Numbered from the stretch's first letter, positions 42,723-52,460 are shown. The stretch is DNA of 64,000 nt from Proteobacteria bacterium UBA981 (GCA_002292285.1 DBBP01000004.1:127235-191234), one strand, 5' to 3'. Numbers and translations are program-made. Notes: a model not told the origin generated them from the sequence alone.

Positions 42723-43745
42723 TCAGACGCTCCATAGCACGAGTCGCCAGTCGAGTACGGCCAACTCGTCATAGTCGTCTCCGTCTGCCTTAAGGCGACG
42801 GGCGAATGTCTTAATGTGTAGTTCGTAAAGGTTGCCGCCACTGGCAATCGGATTGATCGCGCTAACATCGAACTCGCTGCGAATAATGTCGTCTTCGAGC
42901 ACTGGGCCGAGGTGGTCGCAGCCCTGCCATCCGACAGTGGAGATAATGTTCGGCATCGCGCGGGTGATTTGAGCGAGCGCAAGCGAGATCGTGTGGCCGC
43001 CGTAAACGAGCCGCTTACCTAGATAACTTCTTGATGCGTCCGTGTGTGCAAACGCAATGTTGCCTGTCATACGCACCAATTCAGGCGCGCAGGTGATGGT
43101 GTCCTGACCTTCGATAACGACATGATCGCCGACACAAAGTTTTGGTGCCGGCACCGCATAGGCAGCCGGGTTCATCGCGGCGACATTCCAGTCAGACGGG
43201 ATTGCGGCTTCCAAGGTGTCGAGATCAAGTGATTCCGGCATCCAGTCGAAGCTATCGTCGTGACCCGTATCAGCGCTCTTGTCCCGACATGGAATCATCG
43301 GGCAGCGCCAGTATTTCATCACGCATTGTCCGAGCTGATTGAGGGTTTCCATTTCCAGTGCGACCATCCCGGTCGCCGCTCGTCCGGCCTTGATTTTGTT
43401 CTGCTTCAATCCAACGACACGCGTTGTTGTGGAGAGCGTATCGCCGATGAATACCGGAAGTTGCTGGAGTAAACCCCGATAGAACAAATTACCCTTAACG
43501 TGTTGTGAAGCGTAAGTCGTCTGACCGTTGACGAGATTTAAAACGAGCATGGGGTGGACAAGCGCTCGCGGGTCCCCGGTAACGGCCTGTGACAGGTGAT
43601 TATCAAGTGGTAAGCGCATGCGGTCGCCGCTGACTGCTTGATACAGGGCCGCATGGCCATGGTTGACTGTCACCGCCGGCGCCGCAAAGGTCTGCTGGAC
43701 GGTAAAGTCTTCGAAGTACGGACCGTCGATGGAATGTGTCGTCAT
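42723..43745 (-). CDS. Double-hotdog MaoC-type acyl-CoA hydratase
   Basis: 340-residue protein made of two hotdog folds, as in mesaconyl-CoA hydratase. The first half opens with PYFEDFTVQQTFAAPAVTV and VALYQ-like ALYQAVSGDRMRL. The second carries FAHTDASRSYLGKRLVYGGH, replacing the usual hydratase motif, with H-x-D-x(9-10)-G-x-H still visible. Predicted function: reversible hydration of a short or branched enoyl-CoA. ATG 43745 is chosen because 43769 lies right at the end of the terminator T-tract of the gene upstream. Confidence 0.8.
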   Translation of the reverse strand: MTTHSIDGPYFEDFTVQQTFAAPAVTVNHGHAALYQAVSGDRMRLPLDNHLSQAVTGDPRALVHPMLVLNLVNGQTTYASQHVKGNLFYRGLLQQLPVFIGDTLSTTTRVVGLKQNKIKAGRAATGMVALEMETLNQLGQCVMKYWRCPMIPCRDKSADTGHDDSFDWMPESLDLDTLEAAIPSDWNVAAMNPAAYAVPAPKLCVGDHVVIEGQDTITCAPELVRMTGNIAFAHTDASRSYLGKRLVYGGHTISLALAQITRAMPNIISTVGWQGCDHLGPVLEDDIIRSEFDVSAINPIASGGNLYELHIKTFARRLKADGDDYDELAVLDWRLVLWSV

Positions 43746-43769
43746 GGCGTTATGCTTCTGGTGAGTCAT

Positions 43770-43795
43770 AAAAAAGCCAGCCGCAAGCGGCTGGC
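43770..43795 (-). terminator. Rho-independent terminator after the cyclase gene
   Basis: On the minus strand GCCAGCCGC-TT-GCGGCTGGC (43795-43776), a perfect 9-bp stem, is followed directly by TTTTTT (43775-43770). It lies 31 bp past the cyclase stop and separates that operon from the MaoC gene. Confidence 0.9.
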
Positions 43796-43825
43796 CAGTC
43801 GTGGATTGGAAGGCGAACGCGGCGC

Positions 43826-44758
43826 TTAACGAATGGCCGTCGGGTTAATAATCATCTGCACGGCTCCGCTGACGCGCGCCGGGCCGAGTACGAACATGAA
43901 TTCGTAGGCTTTGTCCTTGGCGAGTTCGCGCGTGTCCATATTCTCGAGAAGATAAATGCCGTTGTAATTGATCAGTTCCTGGTGCACCGGGAAGAGAATT
44001 TTCGGATTTTCGCCCGGAATAACCTCAACCGCCGCCGTGTCCGCGCCAACGGCAATGACATCTTTCTCGACCAGATATTTCGCGCCATCGAGACCCAGGC
44101 CAGGTTGCGTGGCAATGAAGCCGTCAGGATCAGTGTCGGCGACGGCTAGCCAGCCAGAGTTAAACAGCACAACGTCACCTTTCTCAATGCTCACGCCAAG
44201 CTTCTTCTCGCAAGCGATGATCTCTGCACGATTCCAGGCGACGCCGCCGGCGAGCATGTCCTTGCCTGCACATAGCGCCATGTCCAGCATCACGCCGCGG
44301 GTCACAATCGGTGGATAATCTTCCACGCCCATCTTCAACAGGCCATCGACCTTGGCGAAATCCTTGGCGAGGAACCCGTTATAGAAACGACCCTCTGTGG
44401 CCGCGTGTCCCAGGCCGTCAATTTGTGACCCGACGCCCATCCACCCTGTCATGTGATCATCGAAAAAATTAAACTTGTTGTCGCCGAGCGCTGTACCGTT
44501 GTACTGATTGGGGTACATGACATGAATTTCAAACGAACGTGGCGCATAGGCCGGTGATTTGGAGTTGGTCTCCACACCCAGACGATAGGTCTTGCCGGTT
44601 TTGATTAATTTCGCCGCTTTCAGAGTCAACTCGGGGCTCAACAGATTGAACGAGCCGATGGTGTCTTCTGCACCCCATTTCGATGGCCACCATTTGTCCG
44701 CAGCCTGAGTTGTACATGTGAATACCAGCGCGGTTAGCGCCACGATTAATTTTATCAT
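43826..44758 (-). CDS. Exported cyclase-family (kynurenine formamidase-like) protein
   Basis: 310-residue metal-dependent hydrolase of the cyclase (PF04199-type) family with a signal peptide (MIKLIVALTALVFTCTTQAA). The metal-binding region reads GVGSQIDGLGHAATEGRFY, the QIDxxxH variant of the family HxGTHxD motif, with a second part VLFNSGWL. It may open a cyclic amide, imide or lactone in the periplasm. GGGGAGGGGAAG lies just before ATG 44758, which sets the start; the frame runs open to 44935. It is last in the ACAD-ALDH-CaiB operon and followed by a clear terminator. Confidence 0.85.
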   Translation of the reverse strand: MIKLIVALTALVFTCTTQAADKWWPSKWGAEDTIGSFNLLSPELTLKAAKLIKTGKTYRLGVETNSKSPAYAPRSFEIHVMYPNQYNGTALGDNKFNFFDDHMTGWMGVGSQIDGLGHAATEGRFYNGFLAKDFAKVDGLLKMGVEDYPPIVTRGVMLDMALCAGKDMLAGGVAWNRAEIIACEKKLGVSIEKGDVVLFNSGWLAVADTDPDGFIATQPGLGLDGAKYLVEKDVIAVGADTAAVEVIPGENPKILFPVHQELINYNGIYLLENMDTRELAKDKAYEFMFVLGPARVSGAVQMIINPTAIR

Positions 44759-44819
44759 TGGTTTTCTTCCCCTCCCCAGGGTCGGTGATGAATGCATTCC
44801 GCTCGCGCGTCTTGCCTGG

Positions 44820-45926
44820 TCAGGAAAATTCCCGACGGATATCTGTGCCGTGCTGATCAAGCGTTGGTACGGGTGCGTTATCGAGCGTGTCACCCACTCG
44901 CCGCGCGAGACTGATGGGCGTGCCGTGCACATCAACTTGTTTGCGTTGCAGCGCCGGGTGGGTACTCAAATCCCGCAGATTGTTAATGTTTCCGCAAGCA
45001 ATCCCTGCGGCGAGCAAACGGCGCGCAGTTTCTGCTCGCGGCACACCGCTGAATACGGCTTCCATATCAGATCGCAGGGCGTCAACATTCTGAATTCGCT
45101 GCTGATTCGTTTTATAGCGCTCATCGTCAGCCATTTCCGGTTTGCCTAAACCTTCTTCGCACAGTCTGCGCCATTCGCGTTGATTCTGGACTACGATAAA
45201 AATCGGACCGTCGGGCGTGGCGAACGCACCGTAGGGCGCAATTTGCGAATGGTCGATGCCGGTACCGCCTAGCAGGACATCGCCATACTCATAGTAGGTC
45301 AGCGGTACGGCCAGCCACTCGGCAAGGACGCCGAACATCGGGACTTCGATATGAATCCCCGGCGCGCCATTAGAGCGCGCGTACAAGGCCTTCATGATTT
45401 CCCCGTAAGCGGTCAGCCCGGTTGAAATATCCACAATCGACGCGCCGACCTTGGATGGCTCACCGGGCGGGCCCGTGACCGAGCACAAGCCGGTTTCTGC
45501 CTGAATCAAGGCGTCGTAAGCCTTCATCTGCGCGTATTCGCCGGTTGAGCCATAGCCGGAGATGCTGCACATGATCAACTGAGGGTTAATTCGCTGCAGC
45601 TCGGAAAAACCAAAACCAAGACGTTCAACCGCGCCGGGGCGCAAGTTCTGGATGAATACATCGGCTTGCTTGAGAATGTTCTCGAGCAGTGCTTTGTCGG
45701 CGGCGTCGCCCAGGTCGACTGCGACGGATTCCTTGCCGCTGTTCAACCACACAAAGTAGGCGCTTTTACCATCGATGACCGTGTCGTAGGCACGTGCGAA
45801 ATCGCCCTCCGGCCGTTCAAGTTTTATGACCCTGGCACCGCCCTCCGCAAACACACGACTGCAATAGGGCGCAGCCACGGCCTGTTCGAGCGATACGACG
45901 AGTAAGTTCTCAAGTGCACCTGTCAT
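44820..45926 (-). CDS. CaiB/BaiF family CoA-transferase
   Basis: 368-residue class III CoA-transferase that moves CoA between carboxylic acids, or acts as an alpha-methylacyl-CoA racemase. Characteristic are VVSLEQAVAAPYCSRVFAEG, GARVIKLERPEGDFAR, NLRPGAVERLGFGF and CSISGYGSTGEY, and the catalytic Asp in AYDALIQAETG. It lies 78 bp after the ALDH gene and 61 bp before the cyclase gene, in one operon. Confidence 0.9.
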   Translation of the reverse strand: MTGALENLLVVSLEQAVAAPYCSRVFAEGGARVIKLERPEGDFARAYDTVIDGKSAYFVWLNSGKESVAVDLGDAADKALLENILKQADVFIQNLRPGAVERLGFGFSELQRINPQLIMCSISGYGSTGEYAQMKAYDALIQAETGLCSVTGPPGEPSKVGASIVDISTGLTAYGEIMKALYARSNGAPGIHIEVPMFGVLAEWLAVPLTYYEYGDVLLGGTGIDHSQIAPYGAFATPDGPIFIVVQNQREWRRLCEEGLGKPEMADDERYKTNQQRIQNVDALRSDMEAVFSGVPRAETARRLLAAGIACGNINNLRDLSTHPALQRKQVDVHGTPISLARRVGDTLDNAPVPTLDQHGTDIRREFS

Positions 45927-46004
45927 CGCAGCAAGTTTCTCTGGTTGGCAACCTGCGAGGTTGCACTACGGTGGATGGATAACATGACTTGGCGTTTCGC
46001 AGTA

Positions 46005-47513
46005 CTAACGCATAACGAACGGGTTGGGTACGTCATCAGCTGTCGATAGCCACACGCTCTTGGTTTGCAAATATTCGCGAATCGCCTCAACGCCGTTCTC
46101 ACGCCCAATGCCACTCTGTTTGTAGCCGCCGAACGGCGACATGTAACTGATGGCCCGGTAAGTGTTGACCCAAACAGTGCCGGCGCGCAGGGCTTTGGAA
46201 ATCGACAGCGCGCGTTTGATCGATGTCGTCCACACACCGGCTGCGAGACCAAAGGCGATGTCATTGGCTATTTCAACCGCCTGTTCGTCGCTCTTGAAGC
46301 GAATGATGGACAACACCGGGCCGAATACTTCTTCCTGCGCGATGCGCATGCTGTTCGTTACCCCAGCGAAGATGGTCGGCTCGATGAAGAAGTCGCTCTC
46401 TCCGCATTCCGGGCGCTCGGTGGCGGGCCCGCCACCGAGCAGGACTTCGGCACCTTCGCTTTTAGCAATGTCGATGTAGCGCAGGATTTTTTCATATTGC
46501 GGTGGTGTGGTGACGGGGTCGACTTGAGTGTCCTTATTCATCGGGTCACCCATGCGAGCCGTCGCGGCGAAATCCACCAGACGTTTAACGAATTCGTCGT
46601 AAATGCCGTCTTGTACCAACAGTCGCGAACCTGCGATACAGGTTTGCCCGGTGGCAGCGAAAATGCCGGAGATGACGCCTTTGATGGCATTGTCGATGTC
46701 CGCGTCGTCGAACACGATGTTCGGTGACTTGCCGCCAAGCTCGAGAGTGCATTGCTTGAGACCTTTAGCGGCAGCCTGATACACCTTGGCGCCCGATTCG
46801 CTGCCGCCGGTAAACGCGATCTTGGCGACTTTCGGATGGTCGACAAGCGCACTTCCAGCTTCAGCACCGAAGCCTGTAACGACGTTCACCACGCCCGCAG
46901 GAAAGCCTGCTTGTTCGAATAACTCAACGAACCGCAGCGTCGAGGTTGAGGTGAACTCCGACGGTTTGATAACGACCGTGTTGCCGGCAGCAAGCGCTGG
47001 CGCAAGCTTGAACGTGAGCAGCATGATGGGCGAGTTCCACGGGGTGATGGCTGCGACCACCCCCAACGGTTCGTGAACGGTAAAATTAAAGGTATCCGGT
47101 TTGTCCATCGGCAGTACCGCACCTTCAATCTTGTCCGCCAGCCCCCCGAAGTAATACCACCACTGCGGCATATAGGCGAGCTGGGCACCCATCTCGCTGA
47201 TCAGCTTGCCGTTATCGCGTACCTCGTATTCTGCGAGCTCAGCGGCATGTTCGGCCACGAGGTCGCCGAGCTTGTGCAGCAACGCACCCCTGGCCGACGC
47301 TGTCATGGTCGCCCAGGGACTGCTGGTAAATGCGCGCTGGGCGGACTCGACCGCGGCGTTAACTTCGGCTTCACCACAACGCGCGACTCGCGCCCACACT
47401 TTCGAGGTGTATGGATTCACCGTCTCAAAGTAATCTCCCGACGCCGGCTTGACCGACTGCCCTTCGATAAACGCATCGAAGGTAGGTAGTGTGAGGTCGG
47501 TGGCGGTGGACAT
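46005..47513 (-). CDS. NAD(P)-dependent aldehyde dehydrogenase
   Basis: 502-residue ALDH superfamily enzyme oxidising an aldehyde to its acid. The oxyanion Asn is in TPWNSPIML, the cofactor loop in FTGGSESGA, the general base Glu in LELGGKSPN and the catalytic Cys in ATGQTCIAGSRL (near residue 302). The C-terminal FGGYKQSGIGRENG is typical. No CoA-binding feature is evident, so it is non-acylating. It sits 16 bp after the ACAD gene, suggesting cotranscription. Confidence 0.93.
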   Translation of the reverse strand: MSTATDLTLPTFDAFIEGQSVKPASGDYFETVNPYTSKVWARVARCGEAEVNAAVESAQRAFTSSPWATMTASARGALLHKLGDLVAEHAAELAEYEVRDNGKLISEMGAQLAYMPQWWYYFGGLADKIEGAVLPMDKPDTFNFTVHEPLGVVAAITPWNSPIMLLTFKLAPALAAGNTVVIKPSEFTSTSTLRFVELFEQAGFPAGVVNVVTGFGAEAGSALVDHPKVAKIAFTGGSESGAKVYQAAAKGLKQCTLELGGKSPNIVFDDADIDNAIKGVISGIFAATGQTCIAGSRLLVQDGIYDEFVKRLVDFAATARMGDPMNKDTQVDPVTTPPQYEKILRYIDIAKSEGAEVLLGGGPATERPECGESDFFIEPTIFAGVTNSMRIAQEEVFGPVLSIIRFKSDEQAVEIANDIAFGLAAGVWTTSIKRALSISKALRAGTVWVNTYRAISYMSPFGGYKQSGIGRENGVEAIREYLQTKSVWLSTADDVPNPFVMR

Positions 47514-47529
47514 GCTCCGATTGTCCCGA

Positions 47530-48693
47530 TCAGTAAGAGCGCGGCAGTTCGAGTTCGCGCTCGGCGATGTAGGAAAGAATCAGGTTGGTCGAGATGGGCG
47601 CGATGCGATAGAGGCGACATTCGCGAAATTTGCGTTCGACGTCATATTCTTCCGCCATCGCGAATCCACCATGCGTTTGCATACACGTGTCCGCCGCTTC
47701 CCAGGACGCTTCTGAGGCGAGCATTTTCGCCATATTGGCGTAAGTTCCTGACGTCTCGCCGGCCTCGTATAAACGCGCGGCCTTGTCGAGTATCGCTTCG
47801 GCCGCTTCAGTATTCGCAAAAGCGCGCGCGATCGGGAATTGAATGCCTTGATTCTGCCCAATCGGGCGACCGAAAACGACGCGCTCGCGCGCATAGTCCG
47901 AAGATTTCTGGATAAACCAGCGCGCGTCCCCGATACATTCAGCCGCAATCAGGATGCGCTCTGCATTCATGCCGGAAAGGATGTAGCGCAGACCTTTGCC
48001 TTCTTCGCCGATCAGGCTGGAAGCTGGAATCGACAGGTTGTCGAAGAAAATTTCAGTGGTTGAATGGTTGATCATCGTGCGCAATGGATTGATGGTCATG
48101 CCGTTTTTTTGCGCTTCGCGCATGTCGATTAAAAACACCGACAGTCCGTCGGTGCGTTTTTTGACCTCGTCCTTGGGCGTGGTGCGCGCGAGCAGGATCA
48201 TCAGATCCGATTGCTCGGCACGCGAAGTCCACACTTTCTGTCCATTAACGATGTAGCGATCGCCATCACGCACGGCAAACGTGGAGATATTGGTCGTATC
48301 ACTACCCGCAGTCGGTTCGGTGACGCCGAATGCCTGCAAGCGCAAATCACCCGCCGCTATGCCCGGCAAGTACTGTTGTTTCTGCTCATCGTTGCCGTGG
48401 CGCAATACTGTGCCCATGGTATACATCTGCGCATGGCAGGCGCCGGCGTTGCCGCCGAACTCGTGAATCGCCTTGAGGATTTCCACACCAATCGAAATCG
48501 GCATGCCGCTGCCGCCGTATTCTTCCGGGATCAGCGAGGCCAGTAATCCAAGTTCGGTTAGTTTGTCGACGAATTCTTTCGGGTAGCTGCGCTCGCGATC
48601 CTTGGCACGCCAGTATTCCGCTGGGAATTCCTCACATACTTTTTTAACCGTATCGCGAATCTGGACAATGACTTCCTGTAGGTCTTCACTCAT
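47530..48693 (-). CDS. Acyl-CoA dehydrogenase family protein
   Basis: 387-residue FAD enzyme introducing a double bond into an acyl-CoA. FAD/substrate motifs: FGVTEPTAGSDTT, GQKVWTSRAEQSDLM and MQTHGGFAMAEEYDVERKFR (in part). The C-terminal site that in MCAD has the catalytic Glu (YEGT) reads RIAPISTNLIL, without Glu. A Glu in GMNAERILIAAE is placed like the isovaleryl-CoA dehydrogenase base, so activity is still possible. First gene of the ALDH-CaiB-cyclase operon. Confidence 0.88.
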   Translation of the reverse strand: MSEDLQEVIVQIRDTVKKVCEEFPAEYWRAKDRERSYPKEFVDKLTELGLLASLIPEEYGGSGMPISIGVEILKAIHEFGGNAGACHAQMYTMGTVLRHGNDEQKQQYLPGIAAGDLRLQAFGVTEPTAGSDTTNISTFAVRDGDRYIVNGQKVWTSRAEQSDLMILLARTTPKDEVKKRTDGLSVFLIDMREAQKNGMTINPLRTMINHSTTEIFFDNLSIPASSLIGEEGKGLRYILSGMNAERILIAAECIGDARWFIQKSSDYARERVVFGRPIGQNQGIQFPIARAFANTEAAEAILDKAARLYEAGETSGTYANMAKMLASEASWEAADTCMQTHGGFAMAEEYDVERKFRECRLYRIAPISTNLILSYIAERELELPRSY

Positions 48694-49298
48694 GAACTCA
48701 AGCTTCCGAATAAGTTTCTGGGCAGGCGCTGCTCGCAGGCGGGCCTCGGTTTAAAACGCCGCCGATTGCGCTCTGCCGCGCGGACCGGTGGCATGACTCT
48801 TCTCAAGTCTCAGGGCCGGGCAAGAATTTTGTCCAGCACCAGAGTCGCGTAACAATCGGACGATTCCGAACTCCGCGTATTCCGTCAGTTCCGCGGTGCG
48901 TGCGAAATCGTCGGAGTCGGTCATGTAACCCATCTACATTAGAAGCGGGGCACAACCGCGACCGGTGGTTCGGACCGGGTATTCACCCCATTCATGTCGG
49001 CCTCTGAGCGGCGCGAGTCCAACAAGGAACGGGCGGTGAATAATATCGTGAGCGCTCCAATTTAGACACCCTCTGACAGCCCTCTGCGCCATGCTTGGCG
49101 GCGAGAATACTGGCTGCTCCGGACAATCCGGCGCTTTGTAACTTACTTCGTTGCGCGGCAGCGCGAGTCATCTCCGGCCGATCTCGCCGCGCAGAACAGA
49201 TTCGTCAGGACCCGCACTGACAGCCCTGCTGGTTACAGGTTTCTGCTGGGGCAAAGGTGTCCTGCCAGGGAAACCGCCGCACGCAGCGCCGGTTCACG
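48694..49298. other. 605-bp intergenic region
   Basis: It lies between the start of the ACAD operon (leftward) and the stop of the cyclotransferase gene. It holds the operon promoter. Small open frames here have no family match. A short CCGGT...ACCGG repeat occurs near 48960-48980. Nothing else recognised. Confidence 0.35.
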
Positions 49299-49850
49299 CT
49301 AGGCGTGGGGCATAGCTGTGCCGTGTTGAGTCGCATCAATGAGGCGCATATTCTCGGCGCGTCTTTGTTCATCGACATCCCGCGTTACGACCACGCTCTC
49401 AATCGCGGTCAGATAGGTGGTCGGAAATCCGTGGAATCGTGCGCCGGCGAGCACGAGCGCTTTGTACCAGTCAAACGGTACCAGAGCGCGATCACGATGG
49501 GATTCCTGAGCGAGGTACACGTAGCAGGGCGCATAACCAGGTATCTCCATCCAGTGCACTTCGTAGCCGTTACCGAGACCTTCAATGCGGTCGAGTGTGG
49601 GCTGTTGATCGGCCGCAATAGCGTACATCACGGCCCAAGCACTACCGATCGCGTTGCTGTTCAGCGTGCACTTGCCGGAACCATCGGCACCGCGCTTAGT
49701 GAAATCGAGGCCCCAGCCGGGCAGCTCGATACAGCCGAGTGTTTCAATGCTTCCCACCCTCGCCTCGAGTCGCGCAGGGAGTAAATTTGAGCCGTAGGCC
49801 AGATAGTTGATGCGGTCCCCGGCGCGCGCTGGTGGTCTGGAATCAGTCAT
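49299..49850 (-). CDS. Gamma-glutamylcyclotransferase-fold protein
   Basis: 183-residue protein of the GGCT/AIG2-like fold, which releases 5-oxoproline from gamma-glutamyl compounds. The substrate loop is YLAYGSNLLPARL (about 16-28), and the catalytic Glu lies in LDRIEGLGNGYEV (near residue 90). VYLAQE and the C-terminal FPTTYLTAIESV fit the bacterial branch. It stands alone. A gamma-glutamyl substrate is inferred from family only. Confidence 0.8.
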   Translation of the reverse strand: MTDSRPPARAGDRINYLAYGSNLLPARLEARVGSIETLGCIELPGWGLDFTKRGADGSGKCTLNSNAIGSAWAVMYAIAADQQPTLDRIEGLGNGYEVHWMEIPGYAPCYVYLAQESHRDRALVPFDWYKALVLAGARFHGFPTTYLTAIESVVVTRDVDEQRRAENMRLIDATQHGTAMPHA

Positions 49851-50047
49851 TGGCTATATGAAGTTTGTGACGTGTAGACTCACGACTTTGTGCGATCGAA
49901 CCGGGTTCTGCAATAGCGCACCATCCGGGCGTTGCGGTGCGTTGACCGGGACATATGCGACTGCGCGGCTGATCTGAAATCCAAGAAAAATTCTCACAAC
50001 CCGGGTGTGTCGATCACAATCTGCGCACCGCCAATTGAGGACAAGTT

Positions 50048-51214
50048 ATGTCGACAACGACAGAATCGTTCAGTGCTGAAGACGAAGCCCACATTCTCGA
50101 CGCGCTCGATAGCTGGCTTGAGAAAGAGGTGCGTCCGCAGGTTAAACATTTTGATCATGAGGACGAATACCCCACCGCCATCGTCGCGCAGATGAAGGAA
50201 CTCGGTTTGTTCAGCCTGATGTATCCGGTCGAGCACGGCGGCCTGGGTATGAATGCCTCCGCTTACGCGAAAGTGATCACTCGTTTATGCGAGACTTGGA
50301 TGAGTCTGGCTGGCGTGATCAACACCCACATGATGCTTGGGCAACTACTACTGCGCTTCGGCACCGATGCGCAGAAAGCGCATTTCCTGCCGCTGCTGGC
50401 CAGCGCTCAGTTGCATGGCGTGTTGTGCCTCACGGAACCGGACGCCGGTACTGATTTACAGGGTATTAAAACCACCGCGAAACGTGACGGTGACGATTAC
50501 GTGCTGAACGGTTCGAAGATGTGGATTACCAACGGCATGTATGGGTCACTCTATGCCGTGCTGACGAAAACCGATACGCAGGCGTCGCCTGCCCACAAAG
50601 GTATGACCTTGTTTCTGGCCGAACGCGGGCCGGGCTTCAACATCGACGGCAAACTCAAAAAACTTGGTTACCGTGGCGTGGAAAGTGTCGCGCTCAGCTT
50701 TGATGATTTTCGTATTCCGGCCGAGCGTATTCTTGGCGGCGAGGAGGGGCATGGCTTCCATCACGCCGTCGGCGGATTGGAATTGGGACGCATCAATGTG
50801 GCAGCGCGTGGCGTCGGCGTTGCCCGCGCAGCGATGCGTGATGCGGTGGTTTACGCTCAGCAGCGCACGACTTTCGGTAAACCGATTTGTGACCACCAAG
50901 CGATCCAGATCAAGCTTGCTGATATGGCGACGCGTGTGGAAGCCGCACGTTTGCTGGTCGAGCAAGCGGCGACCAAATATGACCGCGGTGAACGTTGTGA
51001 TATGGAAGCCGGCATGGCGAAACTTTTCGCTTCCGAAGCGGCACTCGAGAATGCCACTGAAGCGATGCGCGTCCACGGTGGTTATGGTTATTCGGAGGAG
51101 TTCGATGTCGAGCGCTACTATCGAGACGCGCCGTTGATGTGTATCGGCGAAGGAACCAATGAAATTCAACGTGTGCTGATCTCACGTCAGCTCGTGAAAC
51201 GTTATCCAGCCTGA
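50048..51214 (+). CDS. Acyl-CoA dehydrogenase family protein
   Basis: 388-residue acyl-CoA dehydrogenase with all usual motifs: CLTEPDAGTDLQG, GSKMWITNGMYG, QQRTTFGKPICDHQAIQ, MRVHGGYGYSEEFDVERYYR (in part) and the C-terminal catalytic Glu in CIGEGTNEIQRVLI. GAGG lies 7 nt upstream of ATG. It is a lone gene and may act with an electron-transfer flavoprotein encoded elsewhere. Its chain-length preference cannot be read. Confidence 0.92.
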   Translation: MSTTTESFSAEDEAHILDALDSWLEKEVRPQVKHFDHEDEYPTAIVAQMKELGLFSLMYPVEHGGLGMNASAYAKVITRLCETWMSLAGVINTHMMLGQLLLRFGTDAQKAHFLPLLASAQLHGVLCLTEPDAGTDLQGIKTTAKRDGDDYVLNGSKMWITNGMYGSLYAVLTKTDTQASPAHKGMTLFLAERGPGFNIDGKLKKLGYRGVESVALSFDDFRIPAERILGGEEGHGFHHAVGGLELGRINVAARGVGVARAAMRDAVVYAQQRTTFGKPICDHQAIQIKLADMATRVEAARLLVEQAATKYDRGERCDMEAGMAKLFASEAALENATEAMRVHGGYGYSEEFDVERYYRDAPLMCIGEGTNEIQRVLISRQLVKRYPA

Positions 51215-51289
51215 GCGACACGCAAACTTCCGTGCACGAAGCTCTGTTTGCGCTCCGTCAGCATGCGGCAAGTCGATGCTCGGGCGCGC

Positions 51290-52213
51290 TTAGCAGAGAA
51301 AGTCGCGTTCGCGGAGTTTGATCAGCGCGGTGACCATCTCGTTAGTACTTGCACTTGTGCACACTTCTGCGGCGACGACGGGGACCATGCCGTTGATGGC
51401 ATCGACTTCAGAGCGCCGGCCAGCTTCGTGATCCTGCAACATGGACGGCCGCGCCTCAGGCATAGTCATGCCGAAGGCGTGGATATATTCGGCGGCGTCG
51501 TGAAAGGAAAAATGAATGCCTTTCGCCAGGCCAGCCTGGTAGGCCTCAAGGCCGCAGCGCAAGGCGACGTCCCACGCCTGTGGATGCTGCATGAGTTCCC
51601 CGACGCTGGCGTGGGTCAGCGTGCATGGGCCGCTGAACGTGACATTGCAGAGAAACTTTTCCCAAATGAGCTGTTCGACGTCGGCGTACGCGCGGGCGTT
51701 GAATCCTGCGCCGCGCCATAGTTCGGCAACTTTCTCGACACGCGCAGTCAGCCCGCCGCCTAGCTCACCCAGGCGGATAAGTTGCATGCCATTGTGAAAC
51801 GCGTGGCCCGGACCTTTCATGATCGCGCCAAAGCCACCCGCGACGCCGAGCAGAATGTTGCCTGCGTCATGATGCGCACGAATACGCTCTGCCGCGCCGA
51901 GACCGTTCTGGATCGTGACGATGAGCGTGTCGTCGTGCAGTAACGGGATGAGCGACTGTGCCGCGCTAGCCACGCCGTTCGCCTTGGTGGCGATGATCAC
52001 AAGGTCGCATGGCCCGGCGTCAGCCGCGTTCGTTGATGCATTCATGGGCACCGTTCGATCGCCACTTGCGCCCTCGACGCGTAAGCCCTTGCGCTGAATT
52101 GCCTCAACGTGTTCCGCCCACACATCGATCGCCCAGATTTCATGTCCGGCCGAAGCGAATAGTCCGGCGTAGACTGAGCCCATCGCACCAGCGCCAATCA
52201 CGGCGATTTTCAT
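51290..52213 (-). CDS. Ketopantoate reductase family protein (PanE-like)
   Basis: 307-residue NADPH-dependent 2-oxoacid reductase fold. N-terminal AVIGAGAMGSVYAGLFASAG binds the cofactor. VTIQNGLGAAERI, the catalytic Lys in LIWEKFLCNVTFSGPCTL and the helical C-terminal domain with EVDAINGMV match the family. AGGAGA precedes ATG 52213. With neighbours of catabolic type it may reduce another 2-oxoacid rather than 2-dehydropantoate, so the symbol is left empty. Confidence 0.85.
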   Translation of the reverse strand: MKIAVIGAGAMGSVYAGLFASAGHEIWAIDVWAEHVEAIQRKGLRVEGASGDRTVPMNASTNAADAGPCDLVIIATKANGVASAAQSLIPLLHDDTLIVTIQNGLGAAERIRAHHDAGNILLGVAGGFGAIMKGPGHAFHNGMQLIRLGELGGGLTARVEKVAELWRGAGFNARAYADVEQLIWEKFLCNVTFSGPCTLTHASVGELMQHPQAWDVALRCGLEAYQAGLAKGIHFSFHDAAEYIHAFGMTMPEARPSMLQDHEAGRRSEVDAINGMVPVVAAEVCTSASTNEMVTALIKLRERDFLC

Positions 52214-52460
52214 GAGTCATCTCCTGTTCAGAGTGTCGATTTTGCAGTGGCGCGCGGGTTGCACGATAACAACGAACGACAGATGCGCCTCTGTGGCTAA
52301 TGCCGACCCGCAAGCAGCGATTCCGATGTGATGCGTTGCGCGCGCCAGCATAGTCCTGATAACGTTACCAAGACCTTTCGGCACTATCTTCAGCGACGGT
52401 CCGCGGATGAAGATAGTGACAATTTAAAAACCCACTGACATCTCAATTGAGGACGCCATC

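Noticed and set aside
48960..48990. tRNA-like T-arm (GGTTCGGACC)
   Set aside because: No acceptor stem, anticodon arm or other tRNA arms around it.
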